From the NCBI GenBank assembly GCA_046349975.1, contig JAXMBH010000018.1, positions 31,735 through 95,734 on the forward strand: 64,000 nt of DNA, in the 5' to 3' direction. Shown one piece after another: positions 15,926 to 24,240 of this stretch. Within the stretch, counting starts at the first letter, position 1; every line of letters begins with the position of its first letter. A program made the translations under genes and the position numbers. Under the pieces are notes generated by a model. That model searched no databases. It had not been told where the DNA came from and saw only the letters and a program-made list of their open reading frames with translations. Source of the stretch: JABDGM01 sp046349975. GTDB lineage: Bacteria; Planctomycetota; Planctomycetia; Pirellulales; Lacipirellulaceae.

Positions 15926-16262
15926 CTAGTTCACTGTCATGCACTGGGGGCTCGCCTGCGGCTCGACCCCAGCCACCCCACGCTCAGGAAAAGGTTTGGT
16001 TCACTGTCATGCACTGGGGGCTCGCCTACGGCTCGACCCCAGCCACCCCACGCTCAAGAAAAGGTTTAGTTCACTGTCATGCACTGGGGGCTCGCCTGCG
16101 GCTCGATCCCAGCTACCCCACGCTCAAGAAAAGGTTTAGTTCACTGTCATGCACTGGGGGCTCGCCTGCGGCTCGACCCCAGCCACCCCACGCTCAAGAA
16201 AAGGTTTGGTTCGCTGTCATGCACTGGGGGCTCGCCTGCGGCTCGACCCCAGCCACCCCACG
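15926..16262. repeat. Tandem array, five copies of a 70-bp unit
   Basis: The motif GTCATGCACTGGGGGCTCGC starts at 15936, 16006, 16076, 16146 and 16216, an exact 70-bp period. Each unit carries a GGGGGCTCGCC-TGCGGC-TCGACCCC pairing segment, then AGCCACCCCACGCTCA and AAAAGGTTTRGTTC. Copies differ by a few bases. It lies directly beside the 3' end of pntAA. Because 70 is not a multiple of three, reading frames through it are artefacts. There are no unique spacers, so it is not a CRISPR array. Confidence 0.92.
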
Positions 16263-16269
16263 AATCAGT

Positions 16270-17478
16270 TTACTGGGCGGCGAGGTGAGTGACCGGCGGG
16301 CTGTCGGGCGATGGTGTTTTGAGCGGCTCGAGGCCGAGGAGTTCGCGGACTTGGGCGTGAACGACTTCGCCGCGGGTGGCGGCGAGCGTGGCGCGCACGA
16401 CCTCATCATCGAGGTTCAAATGGAATTCGGTGCCGCGGGTCACGAGCTTGGCGAAATTCGTGAGATTTTTGGCCAGCATCTGGCTGGCATGAGTGGGCAC
16501 TTCGCTCGGCAGGTTCGTGGGGCCAAAAATCGTGACGCCGTTCTCGACGACGATCTGATCGGCTTTCGTAAGCTCGCAATTGCCGCCGCGTTCGGCGGCA
16601 AGGTCGACGATCACCGAGCCGGGCGCCATGCCGCGAACGGCTTCGGCGGTGATGATCCGCGGCGACGGCTTGCCGGGGATCGCGGCGGTGGTGATGCACA
16701 CGTCGCTCGCGGCCACGGTGCGGGCCATGAGCTCACGCTGCTTCTGGTAAAACTCTTCGCCGAGCTGTTTGGCGTAGCCGCCGGCCGTTTCGGCGCCGGT
16801 TGTTTCGAGCGGCACTTCGACGAACTTCGCGCCGAGGCTTTCGACTTGCTCCTTCACCGCCGGGCGAACATCGTAGCCTTGCACGACGGCGCCGAGACGT
16901 TTCGACGAGGCGATTGCCTGCAGCCCCGCGACGCCGGCGCCGATGACGAACACTTTCGCGGGCGTGAGCGTGCCGGCGGCGGTCATCATGAGCGGGAACA
17001 TTTTGGGCAGGTTGCTCGCGGCGAGCAGCACGGCTTTGTAGCCGGCGATCGTGGCCATCGAGGAGAGCACATCCATGCTCTGAGCGCGGGTGATGCGCGG
17101 GATGAGCTCCATCGCGAACAGCGTGACGCCGCGCTCCGCGAGCTGCTTCACGGCAGCGGGGTTGCCGAGTGGATCGCTCGGTGCGAGGATCACAAGGCCT
17201 TCGCGCATGAGGTCGAGGTCGGCCGCGCCGGCTTGGGGGTTCGCGCCGAGGCCGCGGACCTGTAAGACCATGTCGGCCGACTGAAATAGTTGCCGGCGGT
17301 CGCCGACGATTTCCGCACCGGCGTCGCGATAGGCTTCGTCGGTGAAGCCGGCAGCCAGGCCTGCCCCGGCTTCGATCTGCACTTTCGAGCCGCTCTTCAC
17401 GAGCGGTCGAACGCTATCGGGGACGAGGGCGACGCGGTGTTCGCCGGGGTAGGTTTCTTTGGGTACGGAAATAATCAT
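16270..17478 (-). CDS. pntAA: NAD(P) transhydrogenase subunit alpha, soluble part
   Basis: A 402-residue protein starting MIISVPKETYPGEHRVALVPDSV, the standard entry of the AlaDH/PntA family. Residues LTPAKVFVIGAGVAGLQAIASSKRLGA form the NAD(H)-binding Rossmann fold, preceded by the RITRAQSMDVLSSMA loop typical of transhydrogenase. QGYDVRPAVKEQVESLGAKF and TTAAIPGKPSPRIIT are further family marks. It ends without membrane helices, so it is the split alpha-1 form (domain I). It would pass hydride between NADH and NADP+ together with PntAB and PntB in the membrane. Those partners are not adjacent: the gene ends against the 70-bp repeat array. Confidence 0.94.
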   Translation of the reverse strand: MIISVPKETYPGEHRVALVPDSVRPLVKSGSKVQIEAGAGLAAGFTDEAYRDAGAEIVGDRRQLFQSADMVLQVRGLGANPQAGAADLDLMREGLVILAPSDPLGNPAAVKQLAERGVTLFAMELIPRITRAQSMDVLSSMATIAGYKAVLLAASNLPKMFPLMMTAAGTLTPAKVFVIGAGVAGLQAIASSKRLGAVVQGYDVRPAVKEQVESLGAKFVEVPLETTGAETAGGYAKQLGEEFYQKQRELMARTVAASDVCITTAAIPGKPSPRIITAEAVRGMAPGSVIVDLAAERGGNCELTKADQIVVENGVTIFGPTNLPSEVPTHASQMLAKNLTNFAKLVTRGTEFHLNLDDEVVRATLAATRGEVVHAQVRELLGLEPLKTPSPDSPPVTHLAAQ

Positions 17479-17694
17479 GGCGGCCAGTGACGTTGGTGGG
17501 ATGCCCGGCGGGCGAATTGCGTTTTCGCCTATCCTACGTACTGCGAGGGGCAGGGACCAGTCCGCCGAGTGGTGGCTGGCCGAGGAATGGCCGAGTGGCG
17601 GCGCGGGGGCGTGGAAACCCACGAGCGATCGCGTGGCGAATCTTGCTGGGCGTCGCAACGCCGAGCGTGACAGCGCGGCAAAGACTCGCCTTCG

Positions 17695-19821
17695 TTATTG
17701 CAGCGGGACGACGCGGGCGGCGTAGATCGCTTGGGCGGCAGTGCCGGTGTAACCCGGAACGTTCTCGGCGGGCTTGTTCACAATCCAGCCGATGACGGCG
17801 ACCGGCGCGGCGGAGCCTTGGAGCGAATCGGCAGTGGCGGCCGACATGATCACAGGCAGCGACTGGCCATTGCCGAGGTCGACATTGCACTCGGTGACGC
17901 TGCCCTTCGCTTCGTGGCCGACGACGCTGCCGGCGAAGAACACGCCGGCGTGCTTGCGGTTGGGCGAGGCCATCCACTTCGGCAGGATCTGGGCGACCTC
18001 TTCCCGCGCGTGGGGCGTGGTGAGCGTTTCGCGGTAGACGGCGTCGGCTTCTTGCTGCAGCTGGGCGGCATCGGCGGCCGCCCTGTCGACGAACGTCGTC
18101 TTCTGCGCGAGGTCGGCGAGGATCGAATAGCTGAGGCCCTTCGTGCGAGCGACGTCGCGGTTATCGGTGAGGTTGCCGGTCACGAGGCCGGCCTCGGCGC
18201 CTTTGCCGGCGGCAATGGCGGCGGTGAGATCGGCGGCGCTGAAGGTTGGCGCGCCGGTGATGCGGATCGGCTCCGGCGCGGCGGCCGGGGCAGCTTTCAT
18301 TGGTTCGGCGGGCGGCGTGTCGAGCGTTGCTGGCTCGGCGGGTTTATTCGTCGTCACGGCGTAACGATCGCCTTCTGGCGGGTTGGTCGCGGCGGCTGGT
18401 TCCGTGAACGCGGTCTGCTTCTCGGCGGGTGCAGAGTCGGTTGGAGTTGTGGCGGCAGCTGTTTTCACGCCTTCGTTGTCCGGCTTGGTTGCTTCGTCTG
18501 CTGATTTAGCCGGTTCTTCATCGGTCTTCGCGACGGCATCGGCGTTCGGCTCGGGTTCGTTCGCCACCGGTTCCGATGGGGCCGGCATCGTGGGCTTGAT
18601 GGGGCCAGAAACCATCAAGCGTGAAGTCTTGCCGAACGACGACGGCAGAATGGCCTTCGGCAGCGTGCTGGACCAATTCAGATAATCGGCCTGCGGGCCG
18701 CCGATCCACAGCAACACGTAGTAGCCGAGCGCGAGGCCCATGACGCCGCCGATCGTCGTCATGGCGAACGTGCGGACGAACGACTTCTGGCGGCGCGGCT
18801 TGCCGCCATTAGGCGTGACCGAGACGGCTTCATCCGGCGTCCACGCGGCCGCGTGTTTGGCCATGCTGTTCTCGGCGTGTGGCTCTTCGGCGTCTGCAGC
18901 GCCGGTGGCGGCAACGGGTTCGGCGAGCTCCAGTTCGTCGTGTGGTTTCTCGCCGAGATCGGCGAGCAGTTCGTCCATGTGCTGTGAATTGTCCCATGCG
19001 GGCAGGTGCTGGGGGTCGTCGGCACTCTGGGAGTCGAGTTCAAAGTCTTCGTTCATGTGGAGGGTGTCGAGATTTTCGCTGCCGAAATCGACGGTGGCGT
19101 TAGCCGCGGCGGACGAAATCGGCGCCGGAGTTTGCGGCGGGTGCTGTGCGGAGTATTCGACGTGCGGGTCTTCCGGCGCGGGGACGTCGCCGAGTGCCGG
19201 CACGTCGGCGAGAGTCTTGGCCGACTTGAACCAGGCATCGATTCGCTGGGCGGCCGCTTCCGGTGTTTCGATGGGCGTTTCAACTGGAGCGGCCGCGGAC
19301 TTTGGTTCGTCGAAGTCGAGATCGAGTGCCCCGTCGTCCTCGGCAGCGGCGTTCGACTGCGGTGCGACCGGCGGTTGCGGCGTGCTGGGCGAAGTGTCAG
19401 CGTCGCCGAGCATGACATGGAGGTCGTCGAAGCTGAGTTCTGCTTCGGCGTTCGAGCTGCTGAGTTCCAGTTCGTCGGCAGGCTCGCGATGGGTGTTCTT
19501 CGTTTTGTCGAACGCGACGGGCAACCACTCGTCGGCGCTTTCGAGTTCGTCGTGTGTTTCGCCTTCGTGAGCAATGCCGCTGGTGGGAAGGGCGAGTTCA
19601 TCGGCGGGTGAAATCGGCGCTATCTCGCGGGCGGCGAAATCGATATCGTCGGCGTCGTGGCTGGAAGTTTCGACGACCTCGACGGTCGGCAACTCGCGCG
19701 ACTTGGCTTCGCTCGCTGCAAACGACGCCTGACAACTCGGGCAGCGGACCCGTGCGTCTTCAGCGCCATCGGGTACGAACATTTCGTGATCGCATTGCGG
19801 ACAAGTTGCCAAGTGAGCCAT
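17695..19821 (-). CDS. Planctomycete zinc-ribbon protein with one membrane segment
   Basis: A 708-residue protein. The N-terminus is a zinc ribbon (CPQC at residues 7-10, CPSC about 20 residues later). There follows a long acidic, low-complexity region (Asp/Glu/Ala/Pro-rich, residues about 45-335). A single transmembrane helix, TTIGGVMGLALGYYVLLW, lies near residues 350-370. Then comes a Pro/Ala/Thr-rich linker. The C-terminal 170 residues are folded (FSAADLTAAIAAGKGAEAGL to IYAARVVPLQ) and contain an OB-like or beta-rich stretch. The ribbon would be cytoplasmic and the tail outside. This type of zinc-ribbon plus membrane helix is common in planctomycetes; its role is not known. ATG 19821 is set by the zinc-ribbon start. 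Confidence 0.88.
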   Translation of the reverse strand: MAHLATCPQCDHEMFVPDGAEDARVRCPSCQASFAASEAKSRELPTVEVVETSSHDADDIDFAAREIAPISPADELALPTSGIAHEGETHDELESADEWLPVAFDKTKNTHREPADELELSSSNAEAELSFDDLHVMLGDADTSPSTPQPPVAPQSNAAAEDDGALDLDFDEPKSAAAPVETPIETPEAAAQRIDAWFKSAKTLADVPALGDVPAPEDPHVEYSAQHPPQTPAPISSAAANATVDFGSENLDTLHMNEDFELDSQSADDPQHLPAWDNSQHMDELLADLGEKPHDELELAEPVAATGAADAEEPHAENSMAKHAAAWTPDEAVSVTPNGGKPRRQKSFVRTFAMTTIGGVMGLALGYYVLLWIGGPQADYLNWSSTLPKAILPSSFGKTSRLMVSGPIKPTMPAPSEPVANEPEPNADAVAKTDEEPAKSADEATKPDNEGVKTAAATTPTDSAPAEKQTAFTEPAAATNPPEGDRYAVTTNKPAEPATLDTPPAEPMKAAPAAAPEPIRITGAPTFSAADLTAAIAAGKGAEAGLVTGNLTDNRDVARTKGLSYSILADLAQKTTFVDRAAADAAQLQQEADAVYRETLTTPHAREEVAQILPKWMASPNRKHAGVFFAGSVVGHEAKGSVTECNVDLGNGQSLPVIMSAATADSLQGSAAPVAVIGWIVNKPAENVPGYTGTAAQAIYAARVVPLQ

Positions 19822-20090
19822 GGGAATGAACTCCGTTGAACGGCCACGCGTGACCAAGCGCGACAAGCCGAAAACATTGCGGCCGGATAAGCGTTACGAC
19901 AGTCTACCATTGCCTAAGCGCTCGCAACACTATGCAGCACGCCGCAAAAAGCCGAGGAAAACGCCGCGATTCGCACGCGCGGTCGGGCAATCGGCATAAC
20001 CGGCAAAGTCACGCGCAGGCTGCCTGAATGACTGTGCGACGAGGGCGAGTTCGCGGAACTCGCGTACAACGTTGTTCTACGCAGGGCCGC

Positions 20091-21614
20091 TTAGCGGAGG
20101 TCGTACAGCGGGGCGAATTTCGTGCGGAGGTGGCGGATGAGCGCGTCGTGCGATAGCGGAGCGCCGGTGACGCGGCGGCCTAACTCGGCGGCGGGGTATT
20201 TTCGGCCTTGCGCGTGGATGTTCGTCCGCAGCCATTCGCGCAGCGGTTGAAACTCACCGCGGCCGAACATTTCGTGCAGATTGCCCAAATCCTTGACAGC
20301 CTGTTCGAAGAACTGGGCGGCGTACAGGTTGCCGAGTGAGTAGGTTGGAAAGTAGCCGAACGCGCCGGAACTCCAATGCACGTCTTGCAGCACGCCGTCG
20401 GAATCGGTCGGCGATTGGATACCCAGGTACTCGCGATACTTCGCGTGCCAGGCCTCGGGCAGGTCGGCGACGGCGAGTTCATTGTTGATGAGCGCGAGCT
20501 CCAGCTCGAAGCGGATCAAGATGTGGAGGTTGTACGTGACTTCATCCGACTCGGTGCGGATGAGCGATGGCCGCACGTCGTTGATGGCGAAGTAGAAGTC
20601 GTCGAGCGGCACTTTGCCGAGGGTGTCGCCGAAAGTTTGCTGAGCGATGGGGTAGAAGAACTCCCAAAATGCGTGGCTGCGGGCGACGAGGTTCTCCCAC
20701 ATGCGCGATTGCGATTCGTGAATGCCGAGCGACACGGCTTCGCCGGTGGGCAGGCCGTAACGCTCTTCGCGGAGGCCTTGCTCGTAGATGCCGTGGCCGG
20801 CTTCGTGGAGCGTGCTGAACAGCGAGCCGGCGAGCGAGTCTTCGTCGTAGCGCGTGGTGAGGCGGACGTCGCAGGGGCCCATCGTGGAACAGAACGGGTG
20901 GTTGGTGACGTCGAGCCGGCCCTGGTTGAAGTTGAAGCCGATCGCGCTCGCGCAGCGGCGGCCGAACTCTTCTTGCTTGGCGACGGGATAGTGGCCCGTG
21001 AGGGCGTCGAGGTTGGGCTTATGACTGCTGGCGCCAATGGCGGCCACCAGCGGCACGAGTTGATCGCGCAGGCCGGCGAGTGCTTGGGCGACTTCGGCGG
21101 TTTTTGCACCGGGCTCGAATTCATCGAGCAGGGCGTCGTAGGGTTGGTCGTCGTAGCCGATGGCCGCCGCCTCCTGCCGCTTGAGCTCGAGCGTGCGTTC
21201 GAGCAGTGGGCGGAAACGGCCGTAGTCATTCTCTTTGCGGGCTTCGACCCACAGCTGCTGGCCGAGCACCGCGAGCTTTGCCAGTTCTTCGACGAGCGCT
21301 TGGGGGAGTTTGGTTTTGCGATCGTAGTCGCGCTTGAGGTTGACGATGTCGGCGCCGGTGTCGCTGTGCGGGTCGGCAGCGAGTTCGCTGTCGGCCAGTT
21401 CTGCCAGCCACTCGCCGACTTCGGGCGCCGTTTGCTTCTGGTGAATGAGGCCGGCGAGATAGCTCATTTGCTCGGCGCGATACTCGCCGCCGGCGGGCGG
21501 AAGCTTCGTGCGTTCGTCCCAACCGAGGAGCGATTGCGTGGAGCTGAGAATCGCCGCTTCACGGGCATGGGTGCAGAGGCGGTCGTACGTGCTAAGAGCT
21601 TGGTCGTTCGTCAT
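20091..21614 (-). CDS. Carboxypeptidase M32 (thermostable carboxypeptidase family)
   Basis: A 507-residue zinc metallo-carboxypeptidase. The zinc motif HEAGH is at residues 270-274 in LHEAGHGIYEQGL. The family block RYGLPTGEAVSLGIHESQSRMWENLVARS gives the third ligand Glu, and the C-terminal QDVHWSSGAFGYFPTYSLGNLYAAQ is diagnostic of M32. The N-terminal part (SLLGWDERTKLPPAGGEYRAEQM) also fits. Members remove C-terminal residues from peptides in the cytoplasm; length about 500 is standard. It is transcribed alone. No signal peptide. Confidence 0.96.
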   Translation of the reverse strand: MTNDQALSTYDRLCTHAREAAILSSTQSLLGWDERTKLPPAGGEYRAEQMSYLAGLIHQKQTAPEVGEWLAELADSELAADPHSDTGADIVNLKRDYDRKTKLPQALVEELAKLAVLGQQLWVEARKENDYGRFRPLLERTLELKRQEAAAIGYDDQPYDALLDEFEPGAKTAEVAQALAGLRDQLVPLVAAIGASSHKPNLDALTGHYPVAKQEEFGRRCASAIGFNFNQGRLDVTNHPFCSTMGPCDVRLTTRYDEDSLAGSLFSTLHEAGHGIYEQGLREERYGLPTGEAVSLGIHESQSRMWENLVARSHAFWEFFYPIAQQTFGDTLGKVPLDDFYFAINDVRPSLIRTESDEVTYNLHILIRFELELALINNELAVADLPEAWHAKYREYLGIQSPTDSDGVLQDVHWSSGAFGYFPTYSLGNLYAAQFFEQAVKDLGNLHEMFGRGEFQPLREWLRTNIHAQGRKYPAAELGRRVTGAPLSHDALIRHLRTKFAPLYDLR

Positions 21615-21707
21615 GTGAGTTGCTTGCGAAGATAGCGCAGCCCTTTGGGCTGGATCGGCTGAATCACTGAATTGCGTTCGTGCTACATCACCGCTTGATG
21701 TTCAATT

Positions 21708-21769
21708 AGCCGCCGGGCGCTAGCCCGCGGTTGGAATGGCAAGAAACCGCGGGCTAGCGCCCGGCGGCT
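21708..21769. repeat. Perfect 25-bp inverted repeat hairpin
   Basis: Arms 21708-21732 and 21745-21769 are exact inverted copies with a 12-base loop; the inner part reads GCGCTAGCCCGCGGTT. A single related arm is at 58213-58238. No T run follows, so it is unlikely to be a terminator; it belongs to the dispersed palindrome families of this genome. Confidence 0.85.
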
Positions 21770-21888
21770 GATCACTGGAACTAACTCTGTTAGTGGCAGA
21801 ACAGCACGAGTGCGATCCTGCTGCCAATTGAACATCGAACCCAAGGGCTCGGCTATGTAGCTGCCATTAGAACCGATTGGCGGCGGGT

Positions 21889-22083
21889 TTAGAACGGGCT
21901 CTTCACCGTGGCATCGGGCTTGTCGAGGCGGCGGTCGATGTCGGCGGCGCGTTCGTCGCGGTACTTGGAGAAGTCCCACGTTTCCTTGTCGAACATCGCG
22001 CAGCCGCCGGTGGCGAAGAGCGGCAAGGCGATGGCTGCCAACAGGGTCGCACGACGGGTAAAATGGATGAGTCGCCCGATCAC
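21889..22083 (-). CDS. Small putative lipoprotein
   Basis: Read from the GTG at 22083, a 64-residue product has a basic start (IGRLIHFTRRATLL), a hydrophobic core (AAIALPLFATGG) and lipobox Cys in TGGC, then a short charged tail: FDKETWDFSKYRDERAADIDRRL. The tail looks conserved in style, with alternating charges forming a helix. The longer in-frame reading up to 22230 has no protein-like pattern. Divergent from the BshB1-type gene, with the start regions about 170 bases apart. Function unknown. Confidence 0.58.
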   Translation of the reverse strand: MIGRLIHFTRRATLLAAIALPLFATGGCAMFDKETWDFSKYRDERAADIDRRLDKPDATVKSPF

Positions 22084-22253
22084 GGCCGAATGCGCTGCGT
22101 TGGAGGAACGGTGAAGGGCAGGGTGCCCGGTTTGAAGCGGCGAAGTTTGGCAAATTGGAGCTAAACGGGCAAGCGTGAATTCGACGGCCCTTCGAGCACT
22201 AGCATTGGCGGCAATGACTTCCTTCCGCACTCCCCCTTCCCCCTTTTCATACC

Positions 22254-22943
22254 ATGCTCGACATCCTGGTAATTGCCCCGCACCCTGACGACGCCGAACT
22301 GGGCATGGCGGGCGCCATTTTGAAATTCAAGAAGGAAGGCCGACGGGTGGGAATCCTGGACCTCACGAGCGGCGAGCCGACACCGCACGGCACGCCGGAG
22401 CTGCGGAAGCGCGAGACGGCGGCGGCGACGGCGATCTTGGGCGTCGATTGGCGCGAGAACCTTGGGCTGCCGAACCGCTCGCTGGAGGCGACGATCGAGA
22501 ATCGCGCGAAGCTCGCCGCCGTATTCCGGCAGCAGAAGCCGCGGTGGTTGTTTGCGCCGTATTGGGTCGATGCGCACCCAGATCACGTGGCGGCCACGCA
22601 GCTCATCGAGGCCGCGCGGTTCTGGTCGAAGCTCACGAAGACCGACTTGCCGGGCGAGCCGCATCATCCGCAGCGGATTTACAATTACTACTGCGTGCAC
22701 TTGAAGATGGCGCCGCAGCCGGCGTTCATTCTCGATATCACGGCCGAGTGGGAGCAGAAGCTCGCGGCCATTCGGTGTTACGAGAGCCAATTCATCACCG
22801 GCCGGCCGACGACGCCGCCGGTATTCATTGATGCCCTCCGCGATGAAGCGGCGTACTGGGGCAAGGCGATCGGCACTGCGTACGGCGAGCCGTTTACGTG
22901 CCGCGAGCCGATAGGTGTGAGCACGCTGGACGGGTTGATTTAG
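22254..22943 (+). CDS. bshB1: PIG-L family deacetylase, BshB1 type
   Basis: A 229-residue PIG-L/LmbE zinc hydrolase. The metal motif APHPDDAELG is at residues 8-17, and DAHPDHVAA supplies the third ligand. SGEPTPHGTPELRKRETAAA and IGTAYGEPF are typical of BshB1, which removes acetyl from GlcNAc-malate in bacillithiol synthesis. PIG-L members act on other N-acetyl sugars too, so the substrate is inferred. bshA and bshC are not in the window. It starts at the ATG at 22254, soon after the divergent small lipoprotein gene. Confidence 0.92.
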   Translation: MLDILVIAPHPDDAELGMAGAILKFKKEGRRVGILDLTSGEPTPHGTPELRKRETAAATAILGVDWRENLGLPNRSLEATIENRAKLAAVFRQQKPRWLFAPYWVDAHPDHVAATQLIEAARFWSKLTKTDLPGEPHHPQRIYNYYCVHLKMAPQPAFILDITAEWEQKLAAIRCYESQFITGRPTTPPVFIDALRDEAAYWGKAIGTAYGEPFTCREPIGVSTLDGLI

Positions 22944-22969
22944 CGAACCAGTTCGAAAGCTAGCTTGAG

Positions 22970-23064
22970 AATGTAGTAGGCACGCTCCGCGTGCCGTAAC
23001 TGAATCTGCAACGAGCGTTGTTCGGCGTCGCCAGCCGCGGCACGCGGAGCGTGCCTCCTACATT
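22970..23064. repeat. Inverted repeat with GGCACGCTCCGCGTGCC arms
   Basis: Arms 22970-22996 and 23038-23064 are inverted copies, nearly perfect over 27 bases, around a 41-base centre. Each arm is itself partly palindromic (GCACGCTCCGCGTGC). It sits between two plus-strand genes and looks like a small non-coding mobile element. Confidence 0.8.
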
Positions 23065-23087
23065 GCCCTCGACGCAGCTATTGATCC

Positions 23088-23537
23088 ATGGATTCCCGGC
23101 CAAATCGTGACAGGTTTGAAAATGACGCCCCACATTCGACCCCGTGGCGTGGTATTCAGTTCTCGGTGCGCGACCTGCTCGTCACGATGACGATCGTTTC
23201 GATCTGCCTCGCTGTTGGCGTGCACTTCGTGGGGTTCATGTTCGTGGTGATCGTGATGGCCGGCGTACAAGTCTCGACGCTCTTGGCGGGCGATTGGCTG
23301 ATTCGTCCGCAGAATCGCCGTGTGCTCGCGTTCGTGACGGCCGGCTCTTGGACCACGCTCGGCAGCGGGCTCTTGGTGCTCGCCATCCGCGCGATGCTCA
23401 ATGCAATCTACGAACGCACAAACTCACCCGACAAAGCAGAAGCCGCCACTATGCTCGCCATTCTGCTAGTCGTCGGCGCTGCGTTCTGTTACTTGTTTGC
23501 GGCATTTCGCTGGCGACAGCTGACGGAGCGAAGTTAG
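23088..23537 (+). CDS. Hypothetical membrane protein with FSVRDLL motif
   Basis: A 149-residue protein. After a polar start, IQFSVRDLLVTMTIVSICLAVG forms the first helix. The (F/Y)S(V/L)RDLL lead-in is a recurring feature of planctomycete inner-membrane proteins. Helix 2 follows directly (FVGFMFVVIVMAGVQVSTLLA), then helices at about residues 82-102 and 122-140. The ending RWRQLTERS is basic. No catalytic motif is seen. It lies directly after an inverted repeat and before the A+T-richer accessory stretch. Confidence 0.75.
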   Translation: MDSRPNRDRFENDAPHSTPWRGIQFSVRDLLVTMTIVSICLAVGVHFVGFMFVVIVMAGVQVSTLLAGDWLIRPQNRRVLAFVTAGSWTTLGSGLLVLAIRAMLNAIYERTNSPDKAEAATMLAILLVVGAAFCYLFAAFRWRQLTERS

Positions 23538-23624
23538 TATCGAGCAAGCTCGGAGCCTGCCTCTGCTGCGAGCGCCCCATTTCGGATAACTCGAAGTACG
23601 ATCGAAACATGCTATAATGACCGC

Positions 23625-23828
23625 ATGATCGACCCAGATCGCCAGGTTGAACGTCTCTCGAAGCTTGGGGAAGAAGGTCCAGACGACGACCTTCGGAATT
23701 GCACCCCGAACGAACGCTTAAATATGGTATGGTCCTTAACGGTTAGCGCTTGGGCCATGAAAGGCGTCAACGTTGCTGAACAAGAATTTCAAAGACATGT
23801 TGAACGCCTTGAACGACTCGGGCGTTGA
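23625..23828 (+). CDS. Small protein upstream of a nucleotidyltransferase (possible antitoxin partner)
   Basis: A 67-residue protein, MIDPDRQVERLSKLGEEG to RHVERLERLGR. The middle, CTPNERLNMVWSLTVSAWAMKG, is of a type often found directly before small nucleotidyltransferase genes in planctomycetes. It overlaps the next gene by 32-56 bases, so the two are translationally coupled. A TATAAT box at 23613-23618 ends only seven bases before the ATG, so the mRNA may be almost leaderless. The stretch is less GC-rich than its neighbours, suggesting gene transfer. Function unknown; a toxin-antitoxin role is a guess. Confidence 0.7.
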   Translation: MIDPDRQVERLSKLGEEGPDDDLRNCTPNERLNMVWSLTVSAWAMKGVNVAEQEFQRHVERLERLGR

Positions 23829-24240
23829 ATATCTGTTGGTCGGCGCACATGCGATAGCGTTCTATGCAGCGCCACGCGCAACAGGCGACATCGATATTTG
23901 GATCCGCCCCACAAGAGAGAACGCAGCGCGGGTTTGGGATGCGCTCGCCAGATTTGGAGCACCGCGCCGCAAGTTGAAACTTGACGACTTGTGCACAGCG
24001 GATAATGTCTATCAAATCGGCGTCGCGCCAAATCGCATCGACATTCTTACATCAATCAGTGGTGTCGAATTTGAAGCGGCGTGGGCAAGCAAGACGCCAA
24101 GCCAACTGGACGACGTCCCGGTGAATATCATTGGTCGCAACGAATTGTTGCAGAATAAACGTGCGTGTGGCCGTCCCAAGGACCTCGCTGACATCGCTTC
24201 ACTGGAGCATCGCGATCACCTAAAGGGCGGCAGCAACTAA
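23773..24240 (+). CDS. Nucleotidyltransferase-fold protein (MNT/AbiEii-like)
   Basis: A 155-residue protein from TTG 23773, or 147 from ATG 23797. YLLVGAHAIAFYAAPRATGDIDIWI gives the pol-beta type core: a G-x-H turn and the D-x-D pair for metal binding (GDIDI). It ends with GRPKDLADIASLEH, shared with antitoxin/toxin nucleotidyltransferases. Such proteins transfer nucleotides to proteins or tRNA. It is coupled by overlap to the small gene at 23625. The start could be either codon; the ATG at 23797 shortens the overlap to 32 bases. Confidence 0.85.
   Translation: MLNKNFKDMLNALNDSGVEYLLVGAHAIAFYAAPRATGDIDIWIRPTRENAARVWDALARFGAPRRKLKLDDLCTADNVYQIGVAPNRIDILTSISGVEFEAAWASKTPSQLDDVPVNIIGRNELLQNKRACGRPKDLADIASLEHRDHLKGGSN

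Noticed and set aside
15926..16262. CRISPR-like array
   Set aside because: Repeats are directly tandem (70-bp units with no unique spacers) and no cas genes are present.
15853..17265. 470-codon plus-strand reading frame from the 70-bp array into pntAA
   Set aside because: It is formed by repeats plus antisense of pntAA; the array period is not a multiple of three, so the pattern cannot be a repeat protein.
20376..21635. 419-codon plus-strand reading frame opposite the M32 carboxypeptidase
   Set aside because: Antisense shadow of a gene with a complete HEAGH site.
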